This document shows, one piece after another, positions 27,140 through 36,180 of a stretch of 47,732 bases of DNA. The DNA is from Sporosarcina globispora (lineage in GTDB: Bacteria; Bacillota; Bacilli; Bacillales; Cytobacillaceae): assembly GCF_001274725.1 (NCBI RefSeq), contig NZ_LGUF01000007.1, positions 1,457,454 through 1,505,185 of the forward strand. The letters are read 5' to 3'. Under the pieces are notes generated by a model. The model was not told the origin of the DNA. It ran no database searches and saw nothing but the letters and a program-made list of their open reading frames with translations. A program made the translations under genes and the position numbers. Within the stretch, counting starts at the first letter, position 1; each line of letters opens with the position of its first letter.

Positions 27140-27397
27140 TTAGTGTATGTTCCGGTGATGAATGATCGGGCTTCTGCGCTGGCCGTAATTTTCACTGGCA
27201 AATTTCCCTTTTAAGCTCTCAATCAGATAAAGCCCCATTAAATCATATAATTCCTGATTATCGAGATCCCTGATAATGTTCAGCAGGTCTTCTCTGTCCA
27301 TTTCTTCTAAGAAGGCAAATGCGAGCATATCGATATCCTCTTCATCACCTGTCAGCTTATTCCTGTAAAGTTCATATAGCTCATCAATCAGTTTCAT
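27140..27397 (-). CDS. Small acidic cytosolic protein, DUF6154-like
   Basis: 85 aa, helical and acidic. It opens MKLIDELYELYRNKLTGDEE and continues with MLAFAFLEEMDREDLLNIIRDLDNQELYDLMGLYLIESL. It resembles a conserved Bacillaceae family that I recall as DUF6154; no function is known. The ribosome binding site AAGGAGGTGGTATC before ATG 27397 is near-perfect. It has its own terminator and is convergent with dps and the dispersed repeat. Confidence 0.72.
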   Translation of the reverse strand: MKLIDELYELYRNKLTGDEEDIDMLAFAFLEEMDREDLLNIIRDLDNQELYDLMGLYLIESLKGKFASENYGQRRSPIIHHRNIH

Positions 27398-27684
27398 GAT
27401 ACCACCTCCTTAAAATTAATCCCTTTTTACATAGTATACTTAAATTAATACCCCTGATGCAGGAAAATATTCACCGGGCATACTTGAGAAGCTGTTTCTT
27501 AATTGATTTTAACTTAGTATATGTAAGCTGATGGAGAATGATCGTAATTTCGTATAATTTTATCATAAATGTGGGATACGATAACTATAGAATTGAAAAG
27601 AGTTAAGAAGTTTATGAAAAAAGCTTGAAACCAACCGGTGTTGAAACTGCGTCACAGGAATGAAGAAAAAAGGGGCTGACAGGA
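27398..27684. other. Divergent intergenic region, no gene seen
   Basis: 287 AT-rich nt between two divergent small genes. TATACTTAAATTAATAC and GTATAATTTTATC tracts could hold promoters in either direction, but no -35/-10 pair is clear. Minus-strand frames here are shadows of the 109-aa gene. Confidence 0.4.
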
Positions 27685-28014
27685 TTGGAAGGGAATAAAA
27701 AGACGTACTATATAACGCTTGGTTCAGGGGAAATATCCCAGAGTGCCACCGGCTCGACCTGGAATTATAAAATAGAGGCAAATGATGATGAAATAATTGC
27801 CTTAAGAGAATATTTCGACCAGAACTATTCAACTGAGTGGCAAAATTTTTTCAGAGCCCATGTTCCTTATGTTCAATACCATTATGACCGTGAAAACGAT
27901 GCCTATGATGAAACAATGAAGAAAATATATGGGATGATCTATGATCTTGGAGATGATGAAGCAAGGAAACATATTGAAAGCATGGGAATCCTTACAAAAG
28001 ATGAACATAAATAA
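27685..28014 (+). CDS. Conserved hypothetical protein (109 aa)
   Basis: Soluble protein starting at TTG 27685, with AAAGGGGCTGACAGGA upstream. It has TYYITLGSGEISQSATGSTW at the N terminus. The rest is rich in aromatic and acidic residues (ALREYFDQNYSTEWQNFFRA, VPYVQYHYDRENDAYDETM, YGMIYDLGDDEARKHIESMGIL). I recall similar proteins in Bacillus labelled only as hypothetical or 'hydrolase', without support for an enzymatic role. No catalytic motif is evident. It shares a terminator with the lipoprotein gene facing it. Confidence 0.75.
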   Translation: MEGNKKTYYITLGSGEISQSATGSTWNYKIEANDDEIIALREYFDQNYSTEWQNFFRAHVPYVQYHYDRENDAYDETMKKIYGMIYDLGDDEARKHIESMGILTKDEHK

Positions 28015-28040
28015 AAAGCTGAGGCGATGCCTCAGCTTTT
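28014..28040. terminator. Bidirectional terminator
   Basis: AAAAGCTGAGGC pairs perfectly with GCCTCAGCTTTT around GAT. It overlaps the end of the 109-aa gene and lies directly at the stop of the lipoprotein gene on the minus strand. Confidence 0.92.
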
Positions 28041-28910
28041 CTACATTTCCGTTTCTACAGCTGTATCAAGAACTTCCTGCGGAACAGTTATAGCCTCTAC
28101 CTTATTATAGTTAGCGTATTGACCGTTCATTTTCTGCTTCATGGCGATGGTCTGGCCTTCAGCCGTGATTTCCATTTCCATAATCATATTCAGCACGCTT
28201 GGATAAAAGGTTTCTTTATCAATGACAATTTCATATTCTACCCCGTTAATTTTCATGTTATCAAGCACTTCTCCGTTCGCTGCAAGCTCTGGCGGAAGGG
28301 TTTCTGCTGCTGTTTCCTTCACAAAATCATTGAATTTTTCACCATCTGCTTTAAGCTTTAGAATATAGCTTTTTACGTCTTGTTCAAATGTAAAGTCATC
28401 CACAAACTGCTGCAGTTTTTTCAGCTCTTCGCCAGGATTCGTCTGCTGGCTTGACATTTGCAGCAATTCATCTGACATTTCCTTAGGGAATTTCATCCAC
28501 TGCCCGCCGGCTGCATCATAAAGGAACATGCCTTCCTCAGTAAAGTAGCTTTCAATATCATATGATTCCTCTGTGCCTTCCATTGACATAGTCATTTTTT
28601 GATAAAAGGCCATCGGATCCGTTGTGACATCCATATCAATGACAGAATCGATATTCATATTTTCCCCTTCAGCATCTGAGCTCATTTCCTGGCTCATATC
28701 CATGTTTACGGAGAAGCTTTTCAGCTCTTCTGAAGCTTCGGTCGATTTTGTTAAAACTTCCTCCAGCGTCAATTCTGAAGATTCTTCTGTTTTGGCTTCT
28801 TCCTTGTCACTGCCGTCTGCTGATTCATTAACAGGTTTTGCTGTTTCATTACATGCAGCCAGCATTAGAATCATTAAAAAGCCAGTAAGAATTGCAAGAG
28901 ATTTTTTCAA
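28041..28910 (-). CDS. Lipoprotein, DUF6612/LolA-like fold
   Basis: 289 aa. The signal peptide MKKSLAILTGFLMILMLAAC has a lipobox ending in Cys20. A Ser/Glu/Lys-rich linker to about residue 45 follows, then a Met-rich beta domain (SFSVNMDMSQEMSS, YQKMTMSMEG, NMIMEMEITAEGQ) with the look of LolA/LppX-like lipid-binding lipoproteins of Bacillus (DUF6612). The ligand is unknown. I chose TTG 28910, because GAGGAGTG lies about 8 nt upstream. A GTG at 28919 would put the start inside the ribosome binding site. Confidence 0.78.
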   Translation of the reverse strand: MKKSLAILTGFLMILMLAACNETAKPVNESADGSDKEEAKTEESSELTLEEVLTKSTEASEELKSFSVNMDMSQEMSSDAEGENMNIDSVIDMDVTTDPMAFYQKMTMSMEGTEESYDIESYFTEEGMFLYDAAGGQWMKFPKEMSDELLQMSSQQTNPGEELKKLQQFVDDFTFEQDVKSYILKLKADGEKFNDFVKETAAETLPPELAANGEVLDNMKINGVEYEIVIDKETFYPSVLNMIMEMEITAEGQTIAMKQKMNGQYANYNKVEAITVPQEVLDTAVETEM

Positions 28911-29073
28911 GATATACACTCCTCTGTTTATGTTAGTCAGCTAATTTTACGGGAAAAATGGAGAAAAGTTTCAAAAATATGTAATTTGATACTTTAAGCT
29001 CAGTAGTTTTTAAAATAATGATTTACCTTTATAATGTTATCATCAAACTTTATTTTTCTAGTGAGGGAATATC

Positions 29074-29541
29074 ATGGAAACCTTTTTGGATGCGAACGGC
29101 GGGGAAGTGCGCCTTTCTTTTAAGAAAGGCGCATTTGGCACCGAGCCAAGACATGTTCTGGTCATTTGCCGCTATGGTGATCAATGGCTGCTGACGAATC
29201 ATAAAGAACGCGGATGGGAATTTCCGGGCGGCAAGAGAGAACAGGGTGAGTCTATTGAAGAGGCGGCGCGAAGAGAAGTTTATGAGGAAACGGGTGCGCA
29301 CTTAAATAGTCTGGATTTCATTGGTGAATACGAAGTTAACTTGGAGAAAGAGCGATTTGTTAAAGCCATTTTTTTTGCAGATGTGAAAGGCCTTAACAAA
29401 ACAGATCAATATTTTGAAACAAACGGTCCTATCCTGACCGGGGGAAACTTGCTCGAAGACAGGCGGGGCAGTCAGTACAGCTTTATTATGAAGGATAAAG
29501 TGGTTGAAAAAAGCCTTGAAAAAATCTTGGAGAGAAAATAA
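29074..29541 (+). CDS. ytkD: Nudix hydrolase YtkD (RppH-like)
   Basis: 155-aa MutT/Nudix protein. The Nudix box is GGKREQGESIEEAARREVYEETGA in two parts, GGKREQGESIEEAAR (about residues 51-65) and REVYEETGA, carrying the catalytic glutamates. WLLTNHKERGWEFPGG before it and YSFIMKDKVV near the end match B. subtilis YtkD, reported to hydrolyse (8-oxo-)dGTP and to act as an RNA pyrophosphohydrolase. ATG 29074 with GTGAGGGAATATC upstream. Single gene with a terminator. Confidence 0.9.
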   Translation: METFLDANGGEVRLSFKKGAFGTEPRHVLVICRYGDQWLLTNHKERGWEFPGGKREQGESIEEAARREVYEETGAHLNSLDFIGEYEVNLEKERFVKAIFFADVKGLNKTDQYFETNGPILTGGNLLEDRRGSQYSFIMKDKVVEKSLEKILERK

Positions 29542-29565
29542 AAACGGCAGCGCTGCCGTTTTTTA
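29541..29565. terminator. Terminator of ytkD (and ytlD side)
   Basis: AAAACGGCAGC pairs directly with GCTGCCGTTTT followed by TTTTTAT. It overlaps the last base of ytkD and abuts the stop of the ABC permease on the minus strand. Confidence 0.88.
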
Positions 29566-30375
29566 TTATGATCCATTTTTAATCAGTTTTCGCTCCAGGA
29601 GTTCGACGAGCTGATACATCACTGTTGCAAAAACAGCAATTACCAGTAATGACAGCATGACAAGGGTGAAGTTGAATACTTGGAAGCCGTAAATAATCAT
29701 GTAACCGAGACCTTTTGAGGACACAAGGAATTCGCCGACAATGACTCCTACCCAGGATAATCCCACATTTACTTTTAAAGTTGAGATGATCGTCGGGAAT
29801 GAGGCAGGCAAAATCGCTTCCCAGAAGATTTGAAACCTATTTGCCCCAAAAGTCTGAAGCACTTTAATATAATTGGGGTCAACTTCTTTGAATGATGTAT
29901 ACACGACAATAGTTGTAATGATGATGGAAATAATCGCTCCCATGGCAACGATAGAAGTGAAGCTTGGGCCTAATGCGACGATTAATATCGGGCCAAGGGC
30001 AACCTTTGGCATTGAATTCAGGACAACCAGATAGGGATCCGATATTTTTGATAGCATCGGTGACCACCAGAGGATGGCTGCTAGGAATGTGCCTAAAAAA
30101 GTGCCCAATATAAACCCAAATACAGTTTCTGACAGAGTATAGCCTAAGTCAACCATCAAGGTTCCATCCTGAATCTTGGTTAAAAATAATCCCCATACTT
30201 TAGACGGTGCACTGAATATTAACGGGTCAATCCATTGCTTTTGGCTTGCGAGCTCCCATCCGGAAAAAAACACGAGAAAGATGACTGCCTGATAGAAGCG
30301 GACCCATCTTTTTTCACGGTTCAGTGATTGAATATATTTCTGATGAAGGGTTTTAACGTTCTCCTGCGGGCTCAA
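29566..30375 (-). CDS. ytlD: ABC transporter permease, NitT/TauT class (YtlD-like)
   Basis: Membrane component of an importer for an organic anion or similar solute. About six transmembrane helices are visible, and the EAA loop reads [22 protein letters not shown]. It is the distal gene of the ytlA-ytlC-ytlD cluster. The start is uncertain: an ATG at 30453 gives 295 aa but overlaps the ATPase gene by 101 nt without a ribosome binding site. TTG 30375 ([11 protein letters not shown]) has GGAAGGAG about 10 nt upstream and gives 269 aa, which I prefer; it still overlaps ytlC by 23 nt. Confidence 0.88.
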   Translation of the reverse strand: MSPQENVKTLHQKYIQSLNREKRWVRFYQAVIFLVFFSGWELASQKQWIDPLIFSAPSKVWGLFLTKIQDGTLMVDLGYTLSETVFGFILGTFLGTFLAAILWWSPMLSKISDPYLVVLNSMPKVALGPILIVALGPSFTSIVAMGAIISIIITTIVVYTSFKEVDPNYIKVLQTFGANRFQIFWEAILPASFPTIISTLKVNVGLSWVGVIVGEFLVSSKGLGYMIIYGFQVFNFTLVMLSLLVIAVFATVMYQLVELLERKLIKNGS

Positions 30376-31132
30376 GGGACTCCAGCTCCTTCCATATAGT
30401 TTGAAAAATCGCTGGGTATGCTTCATGGTTTCTGGCGTTAAAAGGGGTTTCATCTCTTAGTTCTTTCGGTATCACGAACGTTTTGTGAAGCTGGCCGGGC
30501 CTTGCGGAAAAGAGAAAAACGCGGTCACTCATGCTAATTGCCTCACCAATATCATGGGTTACCAGAATGGCTGTTTTTCCAAAAGATTTAAGTGTGCCAG
30601 AGACCAAATCCTCAAGTTTAAGTTTGGTTTGATAATCCAATGCTGAAAAGGGCTCATCAAGCATAAGCAGCTTTGGTTCTGTTGCAAGAGTCCTTACAAG
30701 GGCGACGCGCTGGCGCATTCCGCCTGAAAGCTGTTTCGGAAACTGTGACTCTACACCTTTTAGTCCCATCTCCTGAAGAAGCTGCAGTGCATAAGCTTTT
30801 TTATCTGGAGTTAAGCTAACTCCGATTTTAAGCCCCAGTAAGATATTTTCCTCAATCGTTTTCCAGGGGAAAAGATAATCCTGCTGAAGCATATAGCCAA
30901 TTTCATTTTCTGCTGTTTCAACCCGCCTTCCTTCAAGGGTTACAGTGCCTTCTGTTGGTTCAAACAGGCCTGCAATAATGGAAAGCAAGGTCGTCTTGCC
31001 GCATCCGCTTGGACCGAGGAAGGAGACAAATTCTCCTTCCTCCACTTTAAGCGAAACATCGGAGAGGGCCGTAACAGCAGAGGTCTTAGTAAAATAAGTG
31101 TGGTGGACGGCTTCTACCTTTAGAAAATCCAT
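30353..31132 (-). CDS. ytlC: ABC transporter ATP-binding protein, NitT/TauT class (YtlC-like)
   Basis: 259-aa ATPase. Walker A is GPSGCGKTT (about residues 40-48), the Q-loop region is [13 protein letters not shown], the signature is [13 protein letters not shown], Walker B is [12 protein letters not shown] and the switch His is in VTHDIGEA. It energises import with the neighbouring permease and lipoprotein. ATG 31132 follows a weak GAGGAGGCCGAC. The C-terminal end overlaps the permease start. Substrate class by similarity only: nitrate, sulfonate, taurine or pyrimidine-like compounds. Confidence 0.93.
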   Translation of the reverse strand: MDFLKVEAVHHTYFTKTSAVTALSDVSLKVEEGEFVSFLGPSGCGKTTLLSIIAGLFEPTEGTVTLEGRRVETAENEIGYMLQQDYLFPWKTIEENILLGLKIGVSLTPDKKAYALQLLQEMGLKGVESQFPKQLSGGMRQRVALVRTLATEPKLLMLDEPFSALDYQTKLKLEDLVSGTLKSFGKTAILVTHDIGEAISMSDRVFLFSARPGQLHKTFVIPKELRDETPFNARNHEAYPAIFQTIWKELESLEPAGER

Positions 31133-31192
31133 GTCGGCCTCCTCTTTCGTTTTATTAAGATCAGAAAGTACTTCAGGTCGCCTTGCGATTTT

Positions 31193-32188
31193 TTATTTCA
31201 TGACACCTTCGGCAATGTCTGTGTTGACTAATGTGTCATGCTCTATGCGTTTAGGGAGCTCTCCTGCTTCGTCCATGATGTTCTGCAGGTTTTCCCATTC
31301 TTCAGTGTCCAGGATAGGATCGGTGGCAAAGGATCCCTGGCTCTTATAGCGGTCTACTACCATTTCAATGATATCAAGCTCGGTATTGTCAAAATATCCT
31401 TGAATGGCTTCAGCCGTTTCTTTTGCGCTGTGTGTTTCTACCCATTGCTGTGCTTTGTAGATGGCTCTTGTGAATTTCTCCACCGTTTCTTTATTTTCGT
31501 CGATATAGCTTTGTTTCGTCATAAATGTGGTATATGGTATATGTCCGGATTCGGTACCAAAAGAAGCAACTATATACCCTTTGCCTTCTTTTTCAAATAC
31601 ACTTGCAGTAGGTTCAAACAGCTGGACGAATTCACCGGTTCCGGAAGCGAACGCTGGTGCAATATTGGCGAAATCAATATTTTGGATTAAATCCAGATCC
31701 TGATGGGGGTCAATGCCATGCTTTTTCAAAACAAACTCGCCGGCCATCTGCGGCATTCCGCCTTTGCGCTGTCCCAGGAACGTTTTTCCTTTGAGCATAT
31801 CCCATGAAAAGTTATCAATTTTATTGCGGGAAACAAGAAAGGTTCCATCGGTTTGAGTGAGCTGGGCAAAATTAATAACCGGGTCATTTGAGCCCTGTGC
31901 CGAAACGTAAATGGAAGTTTCGGATCCTACGAGCGCCACATCTGCGCTATCAGAAAGCAAAGCAGTCATCGTCTTATCTCCGCCAGCTGTTGTCGTAATC
32001 TCTGCCTTAAGCCCTTCTTCTTCAAAGAACCCTTTCTCTAGGGCTACATATTGTGGGGCATAGAAGATGGAACGCGTCACTTCGGCAATGCGGACAGTTT
32101 GCATTTCATCTTTTCCGCAAGCAGCCAAAGGAATGATAAGTATCAATGTAAGCAAAAGCAGTATGCTTACTTTCAGCCATTTTTTCAT
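31193..32188 (-). CDS. ytlA: ABC transporter substrate-binding lipoprotein (YtlA-like)
   Basis: 331-aa NMT1/SsuA-like extracellular binding protein. A hydrophobic signal ends in LAAC (Cys about 24). TRSIFYAPQYVALEKGFFEEEGL is the classic first strand-helix of the family, and TTAGGDKTMTALLSDSADVALVGSET forms part of the ligand pocket. FLGQRKGGMPQMAGEFVLKKHG follows. The ligand is unknown. ATG 32188 has GGGAGGTC about 12 nt upstream. First gene of the ytlA-C-D operon, divergent from ytmA. Confidence 0.92.
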   Translation of the reverse strand: MKKWLKVSILLLLTLILIIPLAACGKDEMQTVRIAEVTRSIFYAPQYVALEKGFFEEEGLKAEITTTAGGDKTMTALLSDSADVALVGSETSIYVSAQGSNDPVINFAQLTQTDGTFLVSRNKIDNFSWDMLKGKTFLGQRKGGMPQMAGEFVLKKHGIDPHQDLDLIQNIDFANIAPAFASGTGEFVQLFEPTASVFEKEGKGYIVASFGTESGHIPYTTFMTKQSYIDENKETVEKFTRAIYKAQQWVETHSAKETAEAIQGYFDNTELDIIEMVVDRYKSQGSFATDPILDTEEWENLQNIMDEAGELPKRIEHDTLVNTDIAEGVMK

Positions 32189-32343
32189 AAGCCATAAGAC
32201 CTCCCTTATGCTAAAAAATCAGTTTTAAAAGCCTAGGATATCGTATGAAACTCGAAAAAATGTGTGAATGCCCATGGAAACATTTTTAGAGGAAGGTCAT
32301 AAAGCTCACACTAATAGCGAAGCCTCAAGAGGGAGAAGAGAAC

Positions 32344-33129
32344 ATGGAACTTAAAAACGGTCAAATCATCAATAAACAGAGATTTCCTTCGCCAAATCCG
32401 GCAATCGAATTATCTGTTGTTACATATCATGCAAATGGATTACATATAAAAGGACTGCTGGCAGAGCCAAAGGGGGAGGGCTTATATGATGGATTTCTTT
32501 ATTTGAGGGGAGGCATTAAAAATGTCGGGAAAGTTAGGCCATCCCGGATTGTCCAGTTTGCCTGCGAGGGTTTTATTGTATTTGCCCCTTTTTATAGAGG
32601 CAATCAAGGGGGAGATGGAAACGAAGATTTTGCAGGGGAGGACAGACAGGACGCGTTTGCGGCCTTCACCCTTCTCCAGAATCATGCCCGGGTTAAAAGT
32701 GTTCATATATTTGGCTTTTCCCGCGGCGGCGTGATGGCCTTGCTTACTGCAATCGAGTTTCCGGAAGCCGCGTCCATTGTAACATGGGGAGGGGTCAGCG
32801 ATATGTTTCTAACCTATGTGGAGCGCAAGGATCTTCGGAGGATGATGAAACGGGTGATCGGCGGGACTCCGACAAAGTTCCCGGACCGCTATAAATACCG
32901 AACTCCGCTTTTTCAATTGGAGCAGCTGCAGGCACCTGTTTTAATCATTCATGGAGAACAAGATCATAATGTCTCGGTGGAGCATTCCTATCGCCTTGAA
33001 AAAAGGCTGAAAGCTCTAAAAAAAGAAGTGGACAGCTGGTATTTCCCTGAGTATACCCACTACTTCCCTCCAGCCGTGAACCGTAAGACGGTGGAGGATT
33101 TGAGTGCATGGATGAAAAGTCATGGATGA
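32344..33129 (+). CDS. ytmA: Alpha/beta hydrolase of the prolyl-oligopeptidase-like group (YtmA)
   Basis: 261-aa serine hydrolase fold. The nucleophile elbow HIFGFSRGGVMAL is near residue 127. FYRGNQGGDGNEDFAGEDRQD precedes it as in S9-type esterases/peptidases. IIHGEQDHNVSVEHS carries the Asp, and the C-terminal EYTHYFPP carries the His. The natural substrate is unknown. ATG 32344 follows AAGAGGGAGAAGAGAAC. It is followed by ytmB, as in B. subtilis. Confidence 0.85.
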   Translation: MELKNGQIINKQRFPSPNPAIELSVVTYHANGLHIKGLLAEPKGEGLYDGFLYLRGGIKNVGKVRPSRIVQFACEGFIVFAPFYRGNQGGDGNEDFAGEDRQDAFAAFTLLQNHARVKSVHIFGFSRGGVMALLTAIEFPEAASIVTWGGVSDMFLTYVERKDLRRMMKRVIGGTPTKFPDRYKYRTPLFQLEQLQAPVLIIHGEQDHNVSVEHSYRLEKRLKALKKEVDSWYFPEYTHYFPPAVNRKTVEDLSAWMKSHG

Positions 33130-33216
33130 CAAATGATTTTCGCTTAAAGACTTTCAGAGCGGAAAAAGGTGGGGTACAATAGAGGAAAGGATATTAAGAA
33201 TGAAGGAGAGATACCA

Positions 33217-33459
33217 ATGGGTATGCCTTTAGAGCTAAATACAATGATCGTGACAAAGGGCAGGGAAAAAAGACTTGATGAGAATTACTTCTCACTTGTC
33301 AAAGATGGGTACAGACTATATCCCCTGGACATCCCTATCGAGGTGAAAAGGACAATTGACAGCGATCTGAACGGCATGGGAGTCATCAGAAAAGTGGAAT
33401 GGGAAAACAGCCAGACATCCATTACTTACCAGCTTGTTTCCTTAAACTCAACAAATTAA
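33217..33459 (+). CDS. ytmB: YtmB, DUF2584 family
   Basis: 80-aa small conserved protein, starting MGMPLELNTMIVTKGREKRL and ending EWENSQTSITYQLVSLNSTN. Length and sequence match the YtmB/DUF2584 family; the function is unknown and the predicted fold is mainly beta. ATG 33217 with GAAGGAGAGATACC upstream was chosen. The in-frame extension to 33169 is not conserved-looking and spans the ribosome binding site. About 88 nt downstream of ytmA. Confidence 0.85.
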   Translation: MGMPLELNTMIVTKGREKRLDENYFSLVKDGYRLYPLDIPIEVKRTIDSDLNGMGVIRKVEWENSQTSITYQLVSLNSTN

Positions 33460-33462
33460 ATG

Positions 33463-33490
33463 AACGCCTGGACTTGGTCCGGCGTTTTTA
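33463..33490 (+). terminator. Terminator after ytmB
   Basis: AACGCC-T-GGAC pairs with GTCC-GGCGTT (one bulged T) around TTG, followed by TTTTAC. It lies 4 nt after the ytmB stop. Confidence 0.75.
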
Positions 33491-33690
33491 CTTAAAAATA
33501 TTCCGCAAACTGTAAGATGGCCCTCGAATATCCTTATTTAAAAATCAGCGTCTATTTTGGTAAGGAAGCCAGTTGAAGATTGAATTCACCACAAAAAATT
33601 TAGTCCTAATCTTTCCAGAACTCTGCGGGAGAGCTGCGGGAAAAGGAAGAAAGGGAACAAATCCAATAATAAACAGGATTTTTCACCAAC

Positions 33691-33728
33691 AAAAAAGGAA
33701 TTGCCGCTCAAACAGGCAATTCCTTTTT
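33691..33728 (-). terminator. Terminator of pckA
   Basis: AAAAAGGAATTGCC pairs with GGCAATTCCTTTTT around a 9-nt loop. On the minus strand it ends in TTTTTTG, just after the pckA stop. The 200 nt between this and the ytmB terminator hold no gene I can support. Confidence 0.9.
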
Positions 33729-33731
33729 CTA

Positions 33732-35318
33732 TTATGCGATTGGTCCGCCTTTTTCTTCAATTTCAGAAGAAACGCTCGTAAACTTCTTAAAGTTTTCACG
33801 GAATTTTGCAGCCAATTCTTTTGCTTTTGCTTCATAAGCTGCCTGATCGGCCCAAGTTTTGTTTGGCTGAAGGACTTCGTCAGGCACTCCTGTAACGTGC
33901 TGCGGAATTTCCAGTCCAAAAATCCCATCTTTGACTGTTTCTACGTTGTTGAGTTCGCCTTCCAGCGCTGCTTCTACCATAGCACGAGTGTAAGCAAGCT
34001 TCATGCGTTCGCCTACTCCGTACTCTCCGCCAGTCCAACCTGTGTTCACAAGGAAGACCTTTGCGTTATGCTCATCGATTTTTTCGCCGAGCATTTCAGC
34101 ATAGCGGTTTGCAGGAAGCGGAAGGAAAGGTGATCCAAAGCATGTAGAGAATGTTGCCTGCGGCGAAGTAATGCCGCGCTCAGTTCCTGCAAGCTTTGAA
34201 GTATAGCCGCTTAAGAAATGATACATTGCCTGCTCTTTTGATAGTTTAGAGATTGGAGGCAATACGCCAAATGCATCAGCTGTTAAAAATACAATTGTAT
34301 TTGGGTGTCCGGCAATGCTCGGGTCAACGATATTATCGATAGCCTGCAGCTGGTATGCAGCACGTGTATTTTCAGTTAAGGTGCTGTCATCGTAATCAGC
34401 CACACGAGTTTCGCTGTTTACCACTACATTTTCCAATACAGCCCCAAAGCGGATTGCATCAAAAATTTGCGGTTCTTTTTCACGTGATAAGTTGATGCAT
34501 TTCGCGTAGCATCCGCCTTCAATATTGAAGACGCCATTTGCAGACCAGCCATGCTCGTCATCACCGATCAGCTTGCGGTTAGGGTCTGCGGATAATGTTG
34601 TTTTTCCAGTTCCGGATAAGCCGAAGAATAAAGCAACATCACCTTCACGTCCAACGTTTGCGGAACAGTGCATTGGAAGGATTCCGTTTTCTGGAAGCAT
34701 ATAATTCATAACAGAGAAAATGGACTTCTTCATTTCACCTGCATATTCTGTGCCGCCAATTAAAACGGTGCGGCGTTCAAATGAAATGATGATGAATGTT
34801 TCGGACTTTGTACCATCAACAGCAGGGTCTGCTTTGAAATTAGGAGCAGAAATGACTGTGAACTCTGATTGATGATCCAATAGCTCGTCTTCTGCCGGAC
34901 GAATGAATAGCTGATGTGCGAATAAATTGTGCCAAGCATATTCATTAATTACCTGAATTGGCATGCGGTGTTTCTTATCTGCACCTGCGAAGCCTTTGAA
35001 TACGAATACTTCATCTTTTTCTTTTAAGTAGCTGATAACTTTATTATAAAGATTAGAGAATGCTTCTTCAGAGATTGGCTGGTTTACGCTGCCCCAGTCA
35101 ATTTTGTCCTTATTTGATGCTTCTTCAACAATGTATTTATCTTTAGGGGAACGTCCTGTATACTTTCCTGTAGTAGCACGTATGGCACCAGTGGAAGTAA
35201 GAGACCCTTCGTTACGGTTTAAAACTTTTTCCACAAGCTGAGGAACGGATAATTGCACTTGAATATTGCTGCCATTTAATAATTGGCTCAATTCGTTTGA
35301 TATGCTTACAGAGTTCAT
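33732..35318 (-). CDS. pckA: Phosphoenolpyruvate carboxykinase (ATP) PckA
   Basis: Gluconeogenic enzyme converting oxaloacetate and ATP to PEP, CO2 and ADP. Motifs are the Arg/substrate segment [29 protein letters not shown], the P-loop [14 protein letters not shown], and [23 protein letters not shown] (metal-binding Asp). I chose ATG 35318 ([14 protein letters not shown]), which gives 528 aa, the usual length, with GGAAGG about 10 nt upstream. A GTG at 35342 would add eight residues. A CcpN-like operator overlaps its -10, predicting repression during glycolytic growth. Confidence 0.97.
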   Translation of the reverse strand: MNSVSISNELSQLLNGSNIQVQLSVPQLVEKVLNRNEGSLTSTGAIRATTGKYTGRSPKDKYIVEEASNKDKIDWGSVNQPISEEAFSNLYNKVISYLKEKDEVFVFKGFAGADKKHRMPIQVINEYAWHNLFAHQLFIRPAEDELLDHQSEFTVISAPNFKADPAVDGTKSETFIIISFERRTVLIGGTEYAGEMKKSIFSVMNYMLPENGILPMHCSANVGREGDVALFFGLSGTGKTTLSADPNRKLIGDDEHGWSANGVFNIEGGCYAKCINLSREKEPQIFDAIRFGAVLENVVVNSETRVADYDDSTLTENTRAAYQLQAIDNIVDPSIAGHPNTIVFLTADAFGVLPPISKLSKEQAMYHFLSGYTSKLAGTERGITSPQATFSTCFGSPFLPLPANRYAEMLGEKIDEHNAKVFLVNTGWTGGEYGVGERMKLAYTRAMVEAALEGELNNVETVKDGIFGLEIPQHVTGVPDEVLQPNKTWADQAAYEAKAKELAAKFRENFKKFTSVSSEIEEKGGPIA

Positions 35319-35376
35319 CTGATGAATACCTTCCTTTTTCACGATTTTTTTATGAAAGTGATTACATCTCGAAATT

Positions 35377-35404
35377 AGTATAACACATTAAAATGATTAG
35401 TCTA
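35377..35404 (-). promoter_or_regulatory. pckA promoter with CcpN-like operator
   Basis: On the minus strand TAGACT (35404-35399), 16-nt spacer, TATACT (35382-35377). The 11-mer TGTGTTATACT at 35387-35377 fits the CcpN consensus TRTGHYATAYW, recalled from B. subtilis gapB/pckA, at all positions and overlaps the -10. A weaker 9/11 match (CATGTTATAAA) lies at 35428-35438 on the plus strand. CcpN represses gluconeogenic genes. Confidence 0.65.
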
Positions 35405-35527
35405 TACTATTACGAAACTTTTTTAATCATGTTATAAAAATGGACAAGAAATCCACTTTAATCACCTTATAACTGATATATGTTATTATAGAAGAAAGTG
35501 TTAATTTTAACATGGGACTGATCAAAA

Positions 35528-35902
35528 ATGAAGACAATTGCCCTCTACGATGGAACATGCTCCTTATGCAAGGAAACGAAGAGGATTTTTGAAAAGCTGG
35601 ATTGGCTTAATAAGGTCGAATGGATTTCCCTGCAGGAATATGAAAAAACTTCGAATCCTATTTCAATTTCAAGGCAGGATCTCCGGAAAGAACTTCATAT
35701 TATTACTTCCTGCGGTGATGTAAAAAAAGGTTATTTCGCAGTTAGGAGACTGCTTATTCTCTTTCCTGTATCCTTTATATTTAGCATTCTTTTTTATCTC
35801 CCGTTTATCCCTCAAATAGGAAACCCGCTATATCAGTGGATTGCTAAAAACAGGCATAAGTTTCTAAGGAAAAAGTGTGATGATGGAAGCTGTTCGCTTT
35901 AA
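35528..35902 (+). CDS. DCC-family (DUF393) thiol-disulfide oxidoreductase-like protein
   Basis: 124 aa. The N-terminal signature YDGTCSLCKETKRIF contains the DxxCxxC motif that names the DCC family, a thioredoxin-like group of unclear function. A C-terminal hydrophobic segment (LLILFPVSFIFSILFYLPFI, about residues 77-96) and a tail with KKCDDGSCSL add two more Cys. The membrane part suggests association with the cell membrane. ATG 35528 follows a weak ATGGGACTGATCAAA region. Divergent from pckA. Confidence 0.82.
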   Translation: MKTIALYDGTCSLCKETKRIFEKLDWLNKVEWISLQEYEKTSNPISISRQDLRKELHIITSCGDVKKGYFAVRRLLILFPVSFIFSILFYLPFIPQIGNPLYQWIAKNRHKFLRKKCDDGSCSL

Positions 35903-35959
35903 GGGTGCAGACCTAATTTTTGGCTGTGAAATTTTACTTTGAAAAATAATGAAAACTTG

Positions 35960-35989
35960 TTGACATGATTCGCTAAAATACGGTATGAT
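35960..35989 (+). promoter_or_regulatory. Sigma-A promoter of the metK leader
   Basis: TTGACA (35960-35965), 18-nt spacer, TATGAT (35984-35989). The transcript would start near 35996, just before the SAM riboswitch. Confidence 0.75.
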
Positions 35990-36007
35990 TCAACCTTGAA
36001 CGGATAC

Positions 36008-36180
36008 TCTCTTATCCCGAGCTGGTGGAGGGACAGGCCCTATGAAACCCAGCAACCTGCTAAAGGCAATATTCAGCAAAGGTGCTAACCTGACGCAAGG
36101 ACGTAATTCCTTGAACGATAAGAGTGAAAGGCGCGAATCGATTTGCTTTCAACCTTTTCACTATTGAGAAGGTTTTTTAT
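36008..36180 (+). promoter_or_regulatory. SAM-I (S-box) riboswitch with terminator, controlling metK
   Basis: The classic S-box core is visible. P1 is CTCTTATC (36009-36016) with GATAAGAG (36116-36123). Between are GAGCTGGTGGAGGGA, GGCCCTATGAAACCCAGCAA, AAGGTGCTAACCTGACGCAA and GGACGTAATTCCTTGAA. The terminator AACCTTTTCA-CTAT-TGAGAAGGTTTTTT is at 36151-36180. AGTGAAAGG at 36122 can instead pair with CCTTTTCACT as the antiterminator. High S-adenosylmethionine should stop transcription before metK. Confidence 0.95.

Noticed and set aside
33573..34133. 186-codon plus-strand ORF opposite pckA
   Set aside because: It lies antisense to the pckA 3' end and through its terminator, is Cys/Phe-rich, and has no start signal.
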